Assembly: GCA_029932495.1 (NCBI GenBank)
Contig: JAOZPY010000004.1
Span: 19,274 to 26,159, forward strand
Source: Desulfobacterales bacterium
Lineage (GTDB): Bacteria > Desulfobacterota > Desulfobacteria > Desulfobacterales > JAFDCJ01
DNA length: 6,886 nt
Direction: 5' to 3'
In this document: in pieces, positions 1 to 6,005 of the stretch
Position numbering within the stretch: the first letter of the stretch is position 1
Layout: each line of letters opens with the position of its first letter
Notes under the pieces: generated by a model
The model's input: only the letters and a program-made list of their open reading frames with translations
Databases searched by the model: none
Told to the model about the DNA's origin: nothing
Program-made: the position numbers and the translations under genes

Positions 1-131
1 GCGAAGGCGCCCTTTTTCACGAAATCAGCTACGGAAGCCCCGGCAGCCGGCAGCCGGCGCTGGCCGCAACCATTGAGGTTGCCGATCGCTGGCGGGTTGT
101 CGCTTATGTCAAATCCCTCGCTCAACGATGA
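1..131 (+). CDS. C-terminal fragment of a c-type cytochrome-like protein (5' end outside window)
   Basis: The reading frame is open from the left edge (first full codon at position 3) to TGA at 129-131, giving 42 residues. The visible tail contains GALFHEISYG near its start and ends with DRWRVVAYVKSLAQR. This closely resembles the last helix of small class I cytochrome c domains, which typically end in a 'DRWAIVAYVRALQ'-like sequence. In that family the haem-binding CxxCH lies well upstream, so it would be outside the window, and the identification rests on the tail alone. Where the family usually has a Met-Pro haem ligand, this frame has Gln-Pro (RQPALA). By analogy the protein would be a periplasmic or membrane-anchored electron carrier. 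It converges with the phosphoesterase gene on the other strand. The frame is very probably coding; the cytochrome call is moderately supported. Confidence 0.55.
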   Translation, partial: EGALFHEISYGSPGSRQPALAATIEVADRWRVVAYVKSLAQR

Positions 132-154
132 TCCGCCCCCTGGCAGTGCTTGTA

Positions 155-200
155 CCTCAATTGAGCGTAAACAAAATAAAAACCAAAGGTTGTATTGAGG
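155..200. repeat. Inverted repeat between convergent genes, possible weak terminator region
   Basis: CCTCAAT at 155-161 is mirrored by ATTGAGG at 194-200 with a 32-nt A-rich interior. The left arm is also part of a perfect 10-bp palindrome, CTCAATTGAG (156-165). Read on the - strand, a small AACC-TTT-GGTT hairpin (181-191) is followed by a T-rich run, which could act as a weak intrinsic terminator for the phosphoesterase gene. The stems are short, so a terminator role is only a suggestion from position. Confidence 0.25.
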
Positions 201-202
201 GT

Positions 203-865
203 TTAAAATGCTGATTCGGCTTTTTTCAGTTCCAGGCTGTCAGGAGTAACTTGCAAAAAATACATTGGAGCCTCGGTCCAGGCGCCGGTGTTGATGTAGC
301 GGATGCCCTTGAAGACCAGGTCTTCCGCGAAGTGGGTATGACCGCAGACAACCGCATCAAATCCGTTTTCGGCAGCACAGTCGACGGCATTGAGCATCAC
401 GTTTTTACGCAACACCCGGTACAGGGCCGCCCATTTTTTGGCATATTGGGCCACGTGCACGGGTCTGGCCCCCAGGCGCACCCGCATGGCGTGCATCCAT
501 TTAAAGGCCTTGATAAAAAATCGACTGCGGGGCATGATGTGATCGAAATCATCTCCGTGAGTGATGAAAAGCCGGTTTCCGATGCTGTACGAGCGTATCA
601 CTTCAGCTGTGCCCAAAATTTTGGCAAGATAGCCGTTGTCGTGGTTGCCCCGTATCCAGACCACCGGCTGCTGTTGGGAAATTTGCTGAAGGCGGTCAAT
701 AACCTGTTGATCCGCTTTTTGCATGGCCTCATAGGGACAGTCAACGATATCTCCGTTTAAAATCAGCGTCCGGTCTTCAGCAAGATGGTGCAGGAAGCCC
801 TCGAAATCCCGGCGTTGAAAATAGGCGGAGCCAATATGCAGGTCACTGATTATAATGGCGTTCAT
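203..865 (-). CDS. LpxH-like calcineurin-type metallophosphoesterase
   Basis: A 220-residue protein with the full metallophosphoesterase motif set: SDLH (D8, H10), NGDIVD (D39), GNHD (N74, H75), THGDD (H103) and CGHTH (H176, H178). These residues coordinate a two-metal centre in this superfamily. Between motifs 4 and 5 (about residues 113-160) lies a basic, aromatic-rich helical insertion, as in the lid of LpxH (UDP-2,3-diacylglucosamine diphosphatase). LpxH makes lipid X in lipid A synthesis at the inner face of the inner membrane. The overall form fits the COG2908 group. Classical LpxH has GNRD at motif 3, whereas this protein has GNHD as in generic phosphoesterases, so the substrate is not certain and I give no symbol. 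The start follows no obvious Shine-Dalgarno sequence (upstream is AACACAATAAA), but it begins directly with the first beta strand. No lipid A neighbours are visible. Confidence 0.85.
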   Translation of the reverse strand: MNAIIISDLHIGSAYFQRRDFEGFLHHLAEDRTLILNGDIVDCPYEAMQKADQQVIDRLQQISQQQPVVWIRGNHDNGYLAKILGTAEVIRSYSIGNRLFITHGDDFDHIMPRSRFFIKAFKWMHAMRVRLGARPVHVAQYAKKWAALYRVLRKNVMLNAVDCAAENGFDAVVCGHTHFAEDLVFKGIRYINTGAWTEAPMYFLQVTPDSLELKKAESAF

Positions 866-886
866 TTTATTGTGTTTGAACGGTTT

Positions 887-901
887 GCGGCTTTAGGCCG
901 C
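887..901. other. Short GC-rich hairpin in the divergent intergenic region
   Basis: GCGGC (887-891) and GCCGC (897-901) form a perfect 5-bp stem around a 5-nt loop. On the + strand it is followed by CTCTGTTTTTG, which resembles an intrinsic terminator, but no + strand gene lies upstream for it to terminate. On the - strand it would lie in the 5' leader of the phosphoesterase mRNA, about 22 nt before its start codon. Its role is unknown. Confidence 0.25.
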
Positions 902-1018
902 CTCTGTTTTTGCTATCGGTTGTTGGAAAAAAATCTTAAATCCGATCAATGCGTAAATTGACCGGCGCATGCCATTTTCCTGCGAACCGGCATGAAACAA
1001 TGTGGAAAAATTTTGCCT

Positions 1019-1047
1019 TTGACTTCTTATCGGGCTTCAACTACTTT
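1019..1047 (+). promoter_or_regulatory. Putative sigma-70-type promoter for the lipoprotein gene
   Basis: TTGACT (1019-1024) matches five of six bases of the -35 consensus. It is followed after exactly 17 bp by TACTTT (1042-1047), which matches only three of six bases of the -10 consensus. The predicted transcript start near 1054 would give a leader of about 36 nt before the lipoprotein start. This is a by-eye match. Confidence 0.35.
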
Positions 1048-1089
1048 ATCCTCAGCATAGCGCCAATCGCAAAAATGTAAAGGAGAACA

Positions 1090-1848
1090 ATGGTACCTGC
1101 AATCAACATCCTGGGAAAACGGGCGCTCATTGGCGTCGCTTTGCTGCTGCTTATTGCCGGCTGTTCATCCATGGGACGGGTTCAACCGCCGCCGATAAAA
1201 CCGCTTAAACCCGCCGCCCTGCCGGCCGGAGACGGTTGGTGGTATGCTCGTTTTCGCCTGAACTGGCCAGCAGACACTGACCCGCTGTGGTATCCGGACC
1301 TGTTCATTGCCCACCAGGTCGTATCCCCGTTATTAAAACAGTATCAAAAAGATATTGTGTTGTGGCGCTTTCACCGCCGGGCTGTACGGGATGCGGGCGG
1401 CCGGCAGTTCAGCTTTATCTTTTACTGTCCGGCTGCAACAGCTAAAAATATTTTTGCCGCCATAAGTGCCGATGCCCAGGTCAACGCCATGAAATCTGCC
1501 GCAGTGATTGATCAGGTGGTTTACGACCGTCCGGAGGTTATCACCCGACCGAATATCGAGGACACCAGTGATAAAAGCTGGTCGCCCGCCATTCAGAAAT
1601 CGTGGCCGTATTACATTATGGGCGCCAGTCGGATGTGGCTGAATTTAATCGCCGAAGTCGCTGCGCAGAACCTGCAAGGCGCACCCCCCTCAACATTGCC
1701 GGAAATCGAAGCTTTTTATCAAAAGGTTGATAAAAAGATCGCGGATTTGTGGCGACAGCAGGGACGACACGCCTTTATGCACCATCTCAATGCGCTGTTT
1801 GGCTATCAGCCTCTGATTTATTGGAAAAAACAGTATATGACATTCTAG
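1090..1848 (+). CDS. Predicted outer-membrane lipoprotein of unknown function
   Basis: A 252-residue protein with a typical lipoprotein signal. K10/R11 precede a hydrophobic run (about 12-23), then a lipobox IAGC with the lipidated cysteine at C25. Ser at the +2 position (S26) argues for sorting to the outer membrane rather than retention in the inner membrane. A proline-rich stretch follows (QPPPIKPLKP, about 32-41), probably a tether. The mature domain is rich in Trp and Tyr (DGWWYARFRLNW, WYPDLFIAHQ, SWPYYIMGASRMWLNLI) and ends in a helical segment. I do not recognise a family. The start is well supported by AGGAG (1081-1085) four bases before ATG. The mature part shows no cysteine pattern, haem motif or catalytic signature that I can name. 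It stands alone: more than 200 nt separate it from the next gene start, and that gene has its own promoter. Confidence 0.85.
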   Translation: MVPAINILGKRALIGVALLLLIAGCSSMGRVQPPPIKPLKPAALPAGDGWWYARFRLNWPADTDPLWYPDLFIAHQVVSPLLKQYQKDIVLWRFHRRAVRDAGGRQFSFIFYCPAATAKNIFAAISADAQVNAMKSAAVIDQVVYDRPEVITRPNIEDTSDKSWSPAIQKSWPYYIMGASRMWLNLIAEVAAQNLQGAPPSTLPEIEAFYQKVDKKIADLWRQQGRHAFMHHLNALFGYQPLIYWKKQYMTF

Positions 1849-1957
1849 CGGCCACGTCTTGCCCGCAAAAGCCTTCGAGCCGTGCAAAATTATAATTGCT
1901 CAATCAGTTGCGGTGGGCGCGCGCAATATGCCTTTTGGTCTCGTTTGCGTTGTGGGG

Positions 1958-1985
1958 TTGCAAATAGCCCTCAAAGCAATATAAT
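1958..1985 (+). promoter_or_regulatory. Putative sigma-70-type promoter for the OB-fold-like gene and methyltransferase
   Basis: A perfect TATAAT -10 box at 1980-1985 is preceded after 16 bp by TTGCAA (1958-1963), four of six bases of the -35 consensus. Transcription would start near 1992, leaving about 63 nt of leader to the ATG at 2055. The rest of the 1849-2054 intergenic stretch contains only a 10-bp AT palindrome (AATTATAATT, 1888-1897) and no convincing terminator. Confidence 0.5.
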
Positions 1986-2041
1986 AAGTATCAGCGAAGA
2001 TTTTGGCATCTAAATTTATGGATGGTGTCCAATCATCATCC

Positions 2042-2047
2042 AGGAGG
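2042..2047 (+). promoter_or_regulatory. Strong ribosome binding site that fixes the start at 2055
   Basis: AGGAGG lies seven bases before the ATG at 2055. The same frame extends upstream to another ATG at 2022, but that would add eleven non-hydrophobic residues in front of the signal peptide and would place the ribosome binding site inside the gene. The 2055 start is therefore preferred. Confidence 0.85.
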
Positions 2048-2054
2048 AATTGCA

Positions 2055-2546
2055 ATGTATCATCGAGCCAACAAAATCCTTTGTCTGTGCCTGCTGGCAT
2101 TGCTGTTGCAGGCTGTCGGTGTCAACTGCGCCCGGGCTGCCGAACAGCGTGATATGCATGGCTGGGAAGAAAACAGCCCTTACAACAAACATTATGACGT
2201 ACGCGAATTTGAGAAATTCAGGGCCTGGGTAATGGGCTTCAAGGAAGAACCGCCCATGCCCGGAATGTCACCGGCCACTATCCTGATTGTGCGCGATGGA
2301 AGTGAGGTCATTGACGTGCATCTGTGTCCGACCTGGTTTGCCAAACCCCGGGATGTCGGGGTTAAAAAGGGAGACCGGGTAAAAATCAAAGGGGTATGGG
2401 CTGAAATCAACGGCAGGGACGTTTTCATGGCGTCAAAGGTCAAAAAGGGTGAAATCTTTGAATTCAAAGTGCGCCTGACCAAAAGCGGCAAACCCTTCTG
2501 GACCATGACCCCTGAGGAACTTGCCAGGGAGAGGGCATCCCAGTAA
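2055..2546 (+). CDS. Exported small protein with OB-fold-like domain
   Basis: A 163-residue protein. Residues 1-29 form a signal peptide: basic start, hydrophobic LCLCLLALLLQAVG core, and a likely cleavage site after ARA at 26-28. The mature part has the pattern 'ATILIV...EVIDVHLCPTWFAKP...VKKGDRVKIKGVW...GRDVFMASKVKKG...KSGKPFWT' (about 74-150). From memory this matches a family of small periplasmic OB-fold-like proteins that carry 'VHLGPxWF', 'GDxVxVxG' and 'GxPxW' motifs; their function is not established. Here the usual glycine before proline is replaced by Cys91, the only cysteine of the mature protein. The methyltransferase gene starts 35 nt downstream, so the two are probably co-transcribed, although an exported protein and a cytoplasmic enzyme need not share a pathway. 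The family assignment is by eye. Confidence 0.8.
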   Translation: MYHRANKILCLCLLALLLQAVGVNCARAAEQRDMHGWEENSPYNKHYDVREFEKFRAWVMGFKEEPPMPGMSPATILIVRDGSEVIDVHLCPTWFAKPRDVGVKKGDRVKIKGVWAEINGRDVFMASKVKKGEIFEFKVRLTKSGKPFWTMTPEELARERASQ

Positions 2547-2581
2547 TACATTGTTCATAATTTGTGCTCTACGGGGACGGA

Positions 2582-3577
2582 ATGAAACCACGCGCATGGA
2601 ACGCGGGGCAGTTGATTGAATTATCCGGCTATTTCTGGAAGACAGGCACCCTGCATGCCGGGGTAAAACTGGATATTTTTACCATTATCGGTGACCGGCG
2701 GATGGGTGCGGCGGAAATCGCCCGTAAACTCGATGGGTCTGTCAAAGGGGTTGAAAGACTTCTCAATGCCCTGACGGCCATGGATCTGCTGGAAAAAACC
2801 GACGACGGATATGCCAACCTTGCTTCCGTCAAGGCCCTGCTGTCCAAAGACTCCAATGCCTATATCGGTCACATCATCCTACACCACCACCACCTGGTGC
2901 CCTCCTGGGCACAGCTGGACCAGGCGGTACGCTCCGGGAATCCGATCAGGACCCGGGCATCATTTTCCGATGAGCAGTGGCGCAAAAGTTTTCTGATGGG
3001 AATGTTCAACCTGGCCATGGGACTGGCCCCGCTAATCGTAGCGGTGGTTGACCTGTCCGGCTGCCGGCACCTGCTCGATCTGGGTGGTGGGCCCGGCACT
3101 TATGCCATTCATTTTTGCCGTCACAATCCCGGGCTGGAGGCCACGGTATTCGATCTGCCCACCACGCGGCCGTTTGCCGAAAAAACCATCGCCGCCTTCA
3201 ATCTGACACAGCGCATTCGTTTCATGGAAGGCGATTATTTGAATGACGAAATAAACGGCCGGTATGATGCGATCTGGCTGTCGCATATTTTGCATGCCGA
3301 AGGGCCCCGGCAGTGCCAGGCCCTTATCGGCAAGGCCGTCAATGCACTGGAGCCGGGAGGGGCAATCTTTGTTCATGATTTCTTTTTAAATGACCGCCTG
3401 GACGGACCTCTTTTCCCGGCCCTGTTTTCTTTGAACATGCTGTTGGGAACTGATTACGGTCAATCTTATTGCGAAGGCCAGGTGGTTGACATGTTGACGA
3501 ACGCCGGGCTCCGGGAGGTACAGCGCATCCCTGTCACACTGCCCAATGACTCGGGAATCATTACCGGCGTGGTTTAA
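2582..3577 (+). CDS. SAM-dependent O-methyltransferase-type protein (Methyltransf_2 architecture)
   Basis: A 331-residue protein with the two-part layout of small-molecule O-methyltransferases such as acetylserotonin, CrtF- or polyketide-type enzymes. An N-terminal winged-helix dimerisation domain (about 8-90; AAEIARKLDGSVKGVERLLNAL) is followed by a Rossmann SAM-binding domain. SAM motif I is LLDLGGGPGTY (about 164-174), the acidic residue after strand 2 is in VFDLP (D191), and GDY lies at 217-219. SHILHAEG places a histidine (H238) where plant family members keep the catalytic base in 'HDW'. A run of four histidines (101-104, LHHHHLV) lies in the linker helices. The substrate cannot be deduced. 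ATG at 2582 has a partial Shine-Dalgarno GGGGA just upstream. An in-frame GTG at 2564 would add six residues but has none. It probably shares a transcript with the exported protein 35 nt upstream. Confidence 0.85.
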   Translation: MKPRAWNAGQLIELSGYFWKTGTLHAGVKLDIFTIIGDRRMGAAEIARKLDGSVKGVERLLNALTAMDLLEKTDDGYANLASVKALLSKDSNAYIGHIILHHHHLVPSWAQLDQAVRSGNPIRTRASFSDEQWRKSFLMGMFNLAMGLAPLIVAVVDLSGCRHLLDLGGGPGTYAIHFCRHNPGLEATVFDLPTTRPFAEKTIAAFNLTQRIRFMEGDYLNDEINGRYDAIWLSHILHAEGPRQCQALIGKAVNALEPGGAIFVHDFFLNDRLDGPLFPALFSLNMLLGTDYGQSYCEGQVVDMLTNAGLREVQRIPVTLPNDSGIITGVV

Positions 3578-3602
3578 ACCGACAGCTTCACCCTTGGCAC
3601 CT

Positions 3603-3616
3603 GGGCTCTGAAGCCC
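3603..3616 (+). terminator. Weak candidate terminator after the methyltransferase gene
   Basis: GGGCT (3603-3607) and AGCCC (3612-3616) form a 5-bp stem with loop CTGA, followed after a few bases by CTTTTG. The stem is short and the U-tract poor, so termination would be partial at best. Read-through into the gene at 3671 is possible. Confidence 0.2.
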
Positions 3617-3654
3617 TCTGACTTTTGCAACATTATGGTTAACCGGACCAATGG

Positions 3655-3660
3655 AAGGAA
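3655..3660 (+). promoter_or_regulatory. Ribosome binding site favouring the start at 3671
   Basis: AAGGAA, inside GGAAGGAAG, lies about ten bases before the ATG at 3671. The upstream in-frame ATG at 3635 has no Shine-Dalgarno-like sequence and would put this site inside the gene. The internal start is therefore preferred. Confidence 0.55.
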
Positions 3661-3670
3661 GAATAAGTCG

Positions 3671-4567
3671 ATGGCGGAAACGCCCTTTGAACCGGCTGGG
3701 ATCATGGTGCCCCACATTTTCGGCCTGCCCGTGGCACGGGATATCCTGTTTTCCAACCACAAGGATGTTTACAAAAAGCGGATCGAAAAGCGGCAACGCC
3801 GACTATTCGTGAAAATTCCTTTTTTAAAGCCCTTTTTGCAAAGGGGTGAAAAAATACTGCTGGTGACTACCGGATACTCTCCGCTGGATTCTCCGGCCCA
3901 GTATCTGACTGGTTTTGTTTTCGTTTATCTCAAGCGTTGCATCCTGGTGTTCACCAATTACCGCATTTTTCATATTCCCACCACGACGGCCTATAAATAT
4001 AAAAATTCCATTGCCCAGATTGCCTATTCCGGCTGCCGGTCCATCATGCTCAAGGCCGGCACTCTGGCGGTTCAATATGCCGGGTCCGGCGGAATTGAAA
4101 AATTTAAAGCCATCGCACTGGCCGAGCGCAAAAAGATCAAAGCCCTGATACAAAAAAAAATCCCCCTGTCCGGCACCGGGACAAAACTGGCCGCCCGGAT
4201 CCATTTTTGCCCACGTTGTACCCATCGGCTTTTCCCGGGAGTCTACCGCTGCAAAAAATGCCAGTTGAAATTCAAAAACAAACTGGCGGCGGTTTTCTGT
4301 TCCATTTTTTTCCCGGGGGGCGGTTATTTTTACACCCGGCACTATCTGGTGGGCCTGCTGAGCGGATTGCTCGAAATTTTTTTGCTGATCTACCTGTTTT
4401 TTCTGATCGATGACTGGCGACGACAGATTGACATCAATCTGGTTTACGGGGCACTGGTCCCGGCCATTCTGGTGTTTGAAAAAACCATCACAACGATTCA
4501 CGCCGCACATTTCGTTGATGAATTTATCCCGCGCGATAAAACAATCCAACCCCTTCCAACCACCTGA
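3671..4567 (+). CDS. PH-like / zinc-ribbon / transmembrane protein of unknown function
   Basis: A 298-residue protein with three visible parts. Residues about 59-160 resemble a bacterial PH- or GRAM-like beta domain: GEKILLVTTG at the start, the characteristic ILVFTNYRIFHI strand (about 91-102), and an EKFKAI segment before a basic helix. Residues 180-197 form a four-cysteine zinc ribbon, CPRC and CKKC (C180, C183, C194, C197). Residues about 205-246 are strongly hydrophobic, with FFPGGGYFYTRHYLVGLL resembling a TM2-type hairpin, then a polar DDWRRQ loop and a further hydrophobic segment at about 257-269. The protein is probably a membrane protein with its PH-like domain and zinc ribbon in the cytoplasm. 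I know of no named family with this exact order, and no function can be assigned. An upstream in-frame ATG (3635) would give 310 residues. A 173-nt gap separates it from mobB. Confidence 0.8.
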   Translation: MAETPFEPAGIMVPHIFGLPVARDILFSNHKDVYKKRIEKRQRRLFVKIPFLKPFLQRGEKILLVTTGYSPLDSPAQYLTGFVFVYLKRCILVFTNYRIFHIPTTTAYKYKNSIAQIAYSGCRSIMLKAGTLAVQYAGSGGIEKFKAIALAERKKIKALIQKKIPLSGTGTKLAARIHFCPRCTHRLFPGVYRCKKCQLKFKNKLAAVFCSIFFPGGGYFYTRHYLVGLLSGLLEIFLLIYLFFLIDDWRRQIDINLVYGALVPAILVFEKTITTIHAAHFVDEFIPRDKTIQPLPTT

Positions 4568-4609
4568 CAGGTGCCTGCCGGAAAGCAAGCGTCTGTTTTT
4601 ATCCGGGGC

Positions 4610-4638
4610 TTGACAATCGGGCTTTTGCGGCATAGTTT
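4610..4638 (+). promoter_or_regulatory. Putative sigma-70-type promoter for mobB-sfsA
   Basis: A perfect TTGACA -35 box (4610-4615) is followed after exactly 17 bp by TAGTTT (4633-4638), which matches three of six bases of the -10 consensus. The predicted transcript start near 4645 lies a few bases before the leader hairpin and gives a leader of about 96 nt to the mobB start. Confidence 0.4.
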
Positions 4639-4651
4639 TCGCTGTCGTCCT

Positions 4652-4693
4652 GACTTTTTACCGCTGGACCCTCTGCTGGGCGGTAAAAAAGTC
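4652..4693 (+). repeat. Near-perfect inverted repeat (leader hairpin) upstream of mobB
   Basis: GACTTTTTACCGC (4652-4664) pairs with GCGGTAAAAAAGTC (4680-4693) to form a 13-bp stem with a single-base bulge and a 15-nt loop. The U-run is on the 5' arm and the A-run on the 3' arm on either strand, so no free U-tract follows the stem. This is not the standard layout of an intrinsic terminator, unless the A/U part counts as the tail of a shorter stem. If the promoter at 4610-4638 is real, the hairpin sits almost at the 5' end of the mobB mRNA, where it could protect the transcript or act as a regulatory element. Confidence 0.6.
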
Positions 4694-4740
4694 GCCTTGT
4701 TGCAAAACCTTAACATTTCACCATATGCAGGGATATCACC

Positions 4741-5223
4741 ATGTCAAAGATGATTTGCATCGTGGGCCGCTCTCAATCCGGCAAAACCACGCTGATTGAA
4801 AAATTGATTCCCGTACTGAAAACCCGGGGGTACCGGATCGGAACGATCAAGCATTCACATCATGTTTTTGATTTTGACAAAAGCGGCAAAGACAGCTGGC
4901 GTCATAAGGATGCCGGCGCGGAAACCGTCATCATTGCATCACCGGGAAAAATTGCCATGGTTAAAAATGATCATCATGAGAACCTGGACGACCTGCATAA
5001 ATTTTTTGACGACCTGGACCTGGTGATCACCGAAGGGTATAAAAACGAAAGCAAGCCCAAGATCGAAGTGATACGAACTGCCCGCAATCCCGAGCCACTG
5101 CTCGCCCGGGACCCGAACCTGGTGGCTGTTGTCACTGATGCCCAGCTCGACCTGCCGGTGCCCGTATTCGGTCTGGAGGATATCGCCGGTTTGGCGAACT
5201 TTATTGAGGAAACCTATCTGTAA
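4741..5223 (+). CDS. mobB: Molybdopterin-guanine dinucleotide biosynthesis adaptor protein MobB
   Basis: A 160-residue P-loop GTPase of the MobB family. The Walker A motif is GRSQSGKTT (9-17). The family block IKHSHHVFDFD...GKDSWRHKDAGA follows (36-60), and the later strand LDLVITEGYK (92-101) carries the conserved Glu-Gly-Tyr-Lys. Length and motif order match full-length MobB. MobB binds GTP and assists MobA, which attaches GMP to molybdopterin to make the cofactor used by DMSO-reductase-family enzymes such as formate dehydrogenases and nitrate or sulfur-compound reductases. No molybdoenzyme or mobA lies in the window. The start follows CAGGGAT about seven bases upstream. Its stop overlaps the next start (TAATG at 5221-5225), so it should be co-translated with sfsA. 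The upstream promoter and hairpin are the likely control region. Confidence 0.93.
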   Translation: MSKMICIVGRSQSGKTTLIEKLIPVLKTRGYRIGTIKHSHHVFDFDKSGKDSWRHKDAGAETVIIASPGKIAMVKNDHHENLDDLHKFFDDLDLVITEGYKNESKPKIEVIRTARNPEPLLARDPNLVAVVTDAQLDLPVPVFGLEDIAGLANFIEETYL

Positions 5224-5954
5224 TGGACAGCAGTGCCGGTGATAGGAAATTTAATGGACTGCAATGGCCCGAACTGATTGCCGGAACTCTGATTCAACGC
5301 TACAAGCGGTTTTTGGCAGATGTAAAACTGGACACCGGCGAGACGGTCACCGCCCACTGCCCGAACACCGGCAGCATGAAGGGCTGTTGTGAACCCCGGC
5401 GGCCGGTTTACCTGTCCGTTCACAACAATCCCAGGCGAAAGCTGAAATATACCTGGGAGATGATCCGCATGCCCGCTTCGCTGGTGGGGGTTAACACGTT
5501 GGTGCCAAACCGGCTGGTTTTCGAATCAGCCCGGGCCGGAGTGATCCCCGAATTGTCGGGTTACCAGCAAATTGTGCGTGAAGTAAAAATCAGCGCCCAC
5601 AGCCGCATCGACCTGGCTCTTTCCGGGGACGGCCGGCGGCCATGCTACGTGGAAATTAAAAACTGTACCCTGGTCGAGGGCGGCATCGCCCAATTTCCCG
5701 ACGCGGTCACCATCCGCGGACTCAAGCACATCCGCGAACTGGAGGCCCAGGTGAAATCCGGCTGCCGCGCAATGATGTTTTATTTTATCCAGCGAATGGA
5801 TGCCAAGGTCTTCAAACCGGCCGATCATATCGATGCGGACTACGGTCGGCAGTTGCGGCATGCCGTCGGGCAGGGCGTTGAAATCCTGGCCTACGATGTT
5901 GCCATCGATCTGAGGGGCATCCGGTTGAACCGCAAAATCGACTTTGCGCTCTAA
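5223..5954 (+). CDS. sfsA: SfsA family protein (sugar fermentation stimulation protein homologue)
   Basis: A 243-residue protein of full family length. The N-terminal OB-like part shows LIQRYKRFLADV (23-34) and AHCPNTGSM (44-52). The C-terminal part carries SRID (127-130), YVEIKNCTLVEGG (142-154), FPDAVTIRGLKH (158-169) and MFYFIQRMD. D130 with E144 and K146 fits the PD-(D/E)XK nuclease-like core proposed for the family. The usual 'APT' after FPD is AVT here. In Escherichia coli the gene was named for an effect on maltose metabolism; DNA binding and a nuclease fold are known for the family, but the physiological role is unsettled. The first base of the ATG is the last base of the mobB stop, and GAGGA lies about 12 bases upstream, which points to translational coupling. 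No cofactor-related function is known that would explain the pairing with mobB. Confidence 0.93.
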   Translation: MDSSAGDRKFNGLQWPELIAGTLIQRYKRFLADVKLDTGETVTAHCPNTGSMKGCCEPRRPVYLSVHNNPRRKLKYTWEMIRMPASLVGVNTLVPNRLVFESARAGVIPELSGYQQIVREVKISAHSRIDLALSGDGRRPCYVEIKNCTLVEGGIAQFPDAVTIRGLKHIRELEAQVKSGCRAMMFYFIQRMDAKVFKPADHIDADYGRQLRHAVGQGVEILAYDVAIDLRGIRLNRKIDFAL

Positions 5955-6005
5955 GCCTTCGTGTTAAAACTCGCACCGGCAACGAAACAGCACAGGCGGC
6001 GCAAG

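Noticed and set aside
251..760. 169-codon + strand open frame opposite the phosphoesterase
   Set aside because: It is antisense to a gene with all five metallophosphoesterase motifs. The product has no recognisable domain and no ribosome binding site was seen.
968..994. CATGCC/GGCATG inverted repeat in the divergent region
   Set aside because: Six-base arms with a 15-nt loop are common by chance, and it is not positioned convincingly against a promoter.
1075..1080. ATGTAA start-stop element just before the lipoprotein ribosome binding site
   Set aside because: It lacks its own Shine-Dalgarno sequence and is most likely chance in an A-rich leader.
3386..3796. 136-codon - strand open frame across the methyltransferase end
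   Set aside because: It overlaps two supported + strand genes and has no motif.
3824..4633. 269-codon - strand open frame opposite the zinc-ribbon protein
   Set aside because: The product is rich in Gly, Gln, Asn and Phe without domain structure, as expected of an antisense shadow. The + strand frame has a zinc ribbon and membrane segments.
4640..4740. Molybdenum cofactor riboswitch upstream of mobB
   Set aside because: The position is suggestive, but apart from one simple hairpin I cannot find the multi-stem core of the Moco motif. I therefore report only a hairpin.
4571..4753. 60-codon + strand open frame between the zinc-ribbon gene and mobB
   Set aside because: It covers the predicted promoter and hairpin, runs into mobB in another frame, and its product has no recognisable features.
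5886..5903. Sigma-54 promoter-like TGGC...TTGC sequence inside sfsA
   Set aside because: The GG-to-GC spacing is 11 rather than the required 10 nt, and the site is inside coding sequence.
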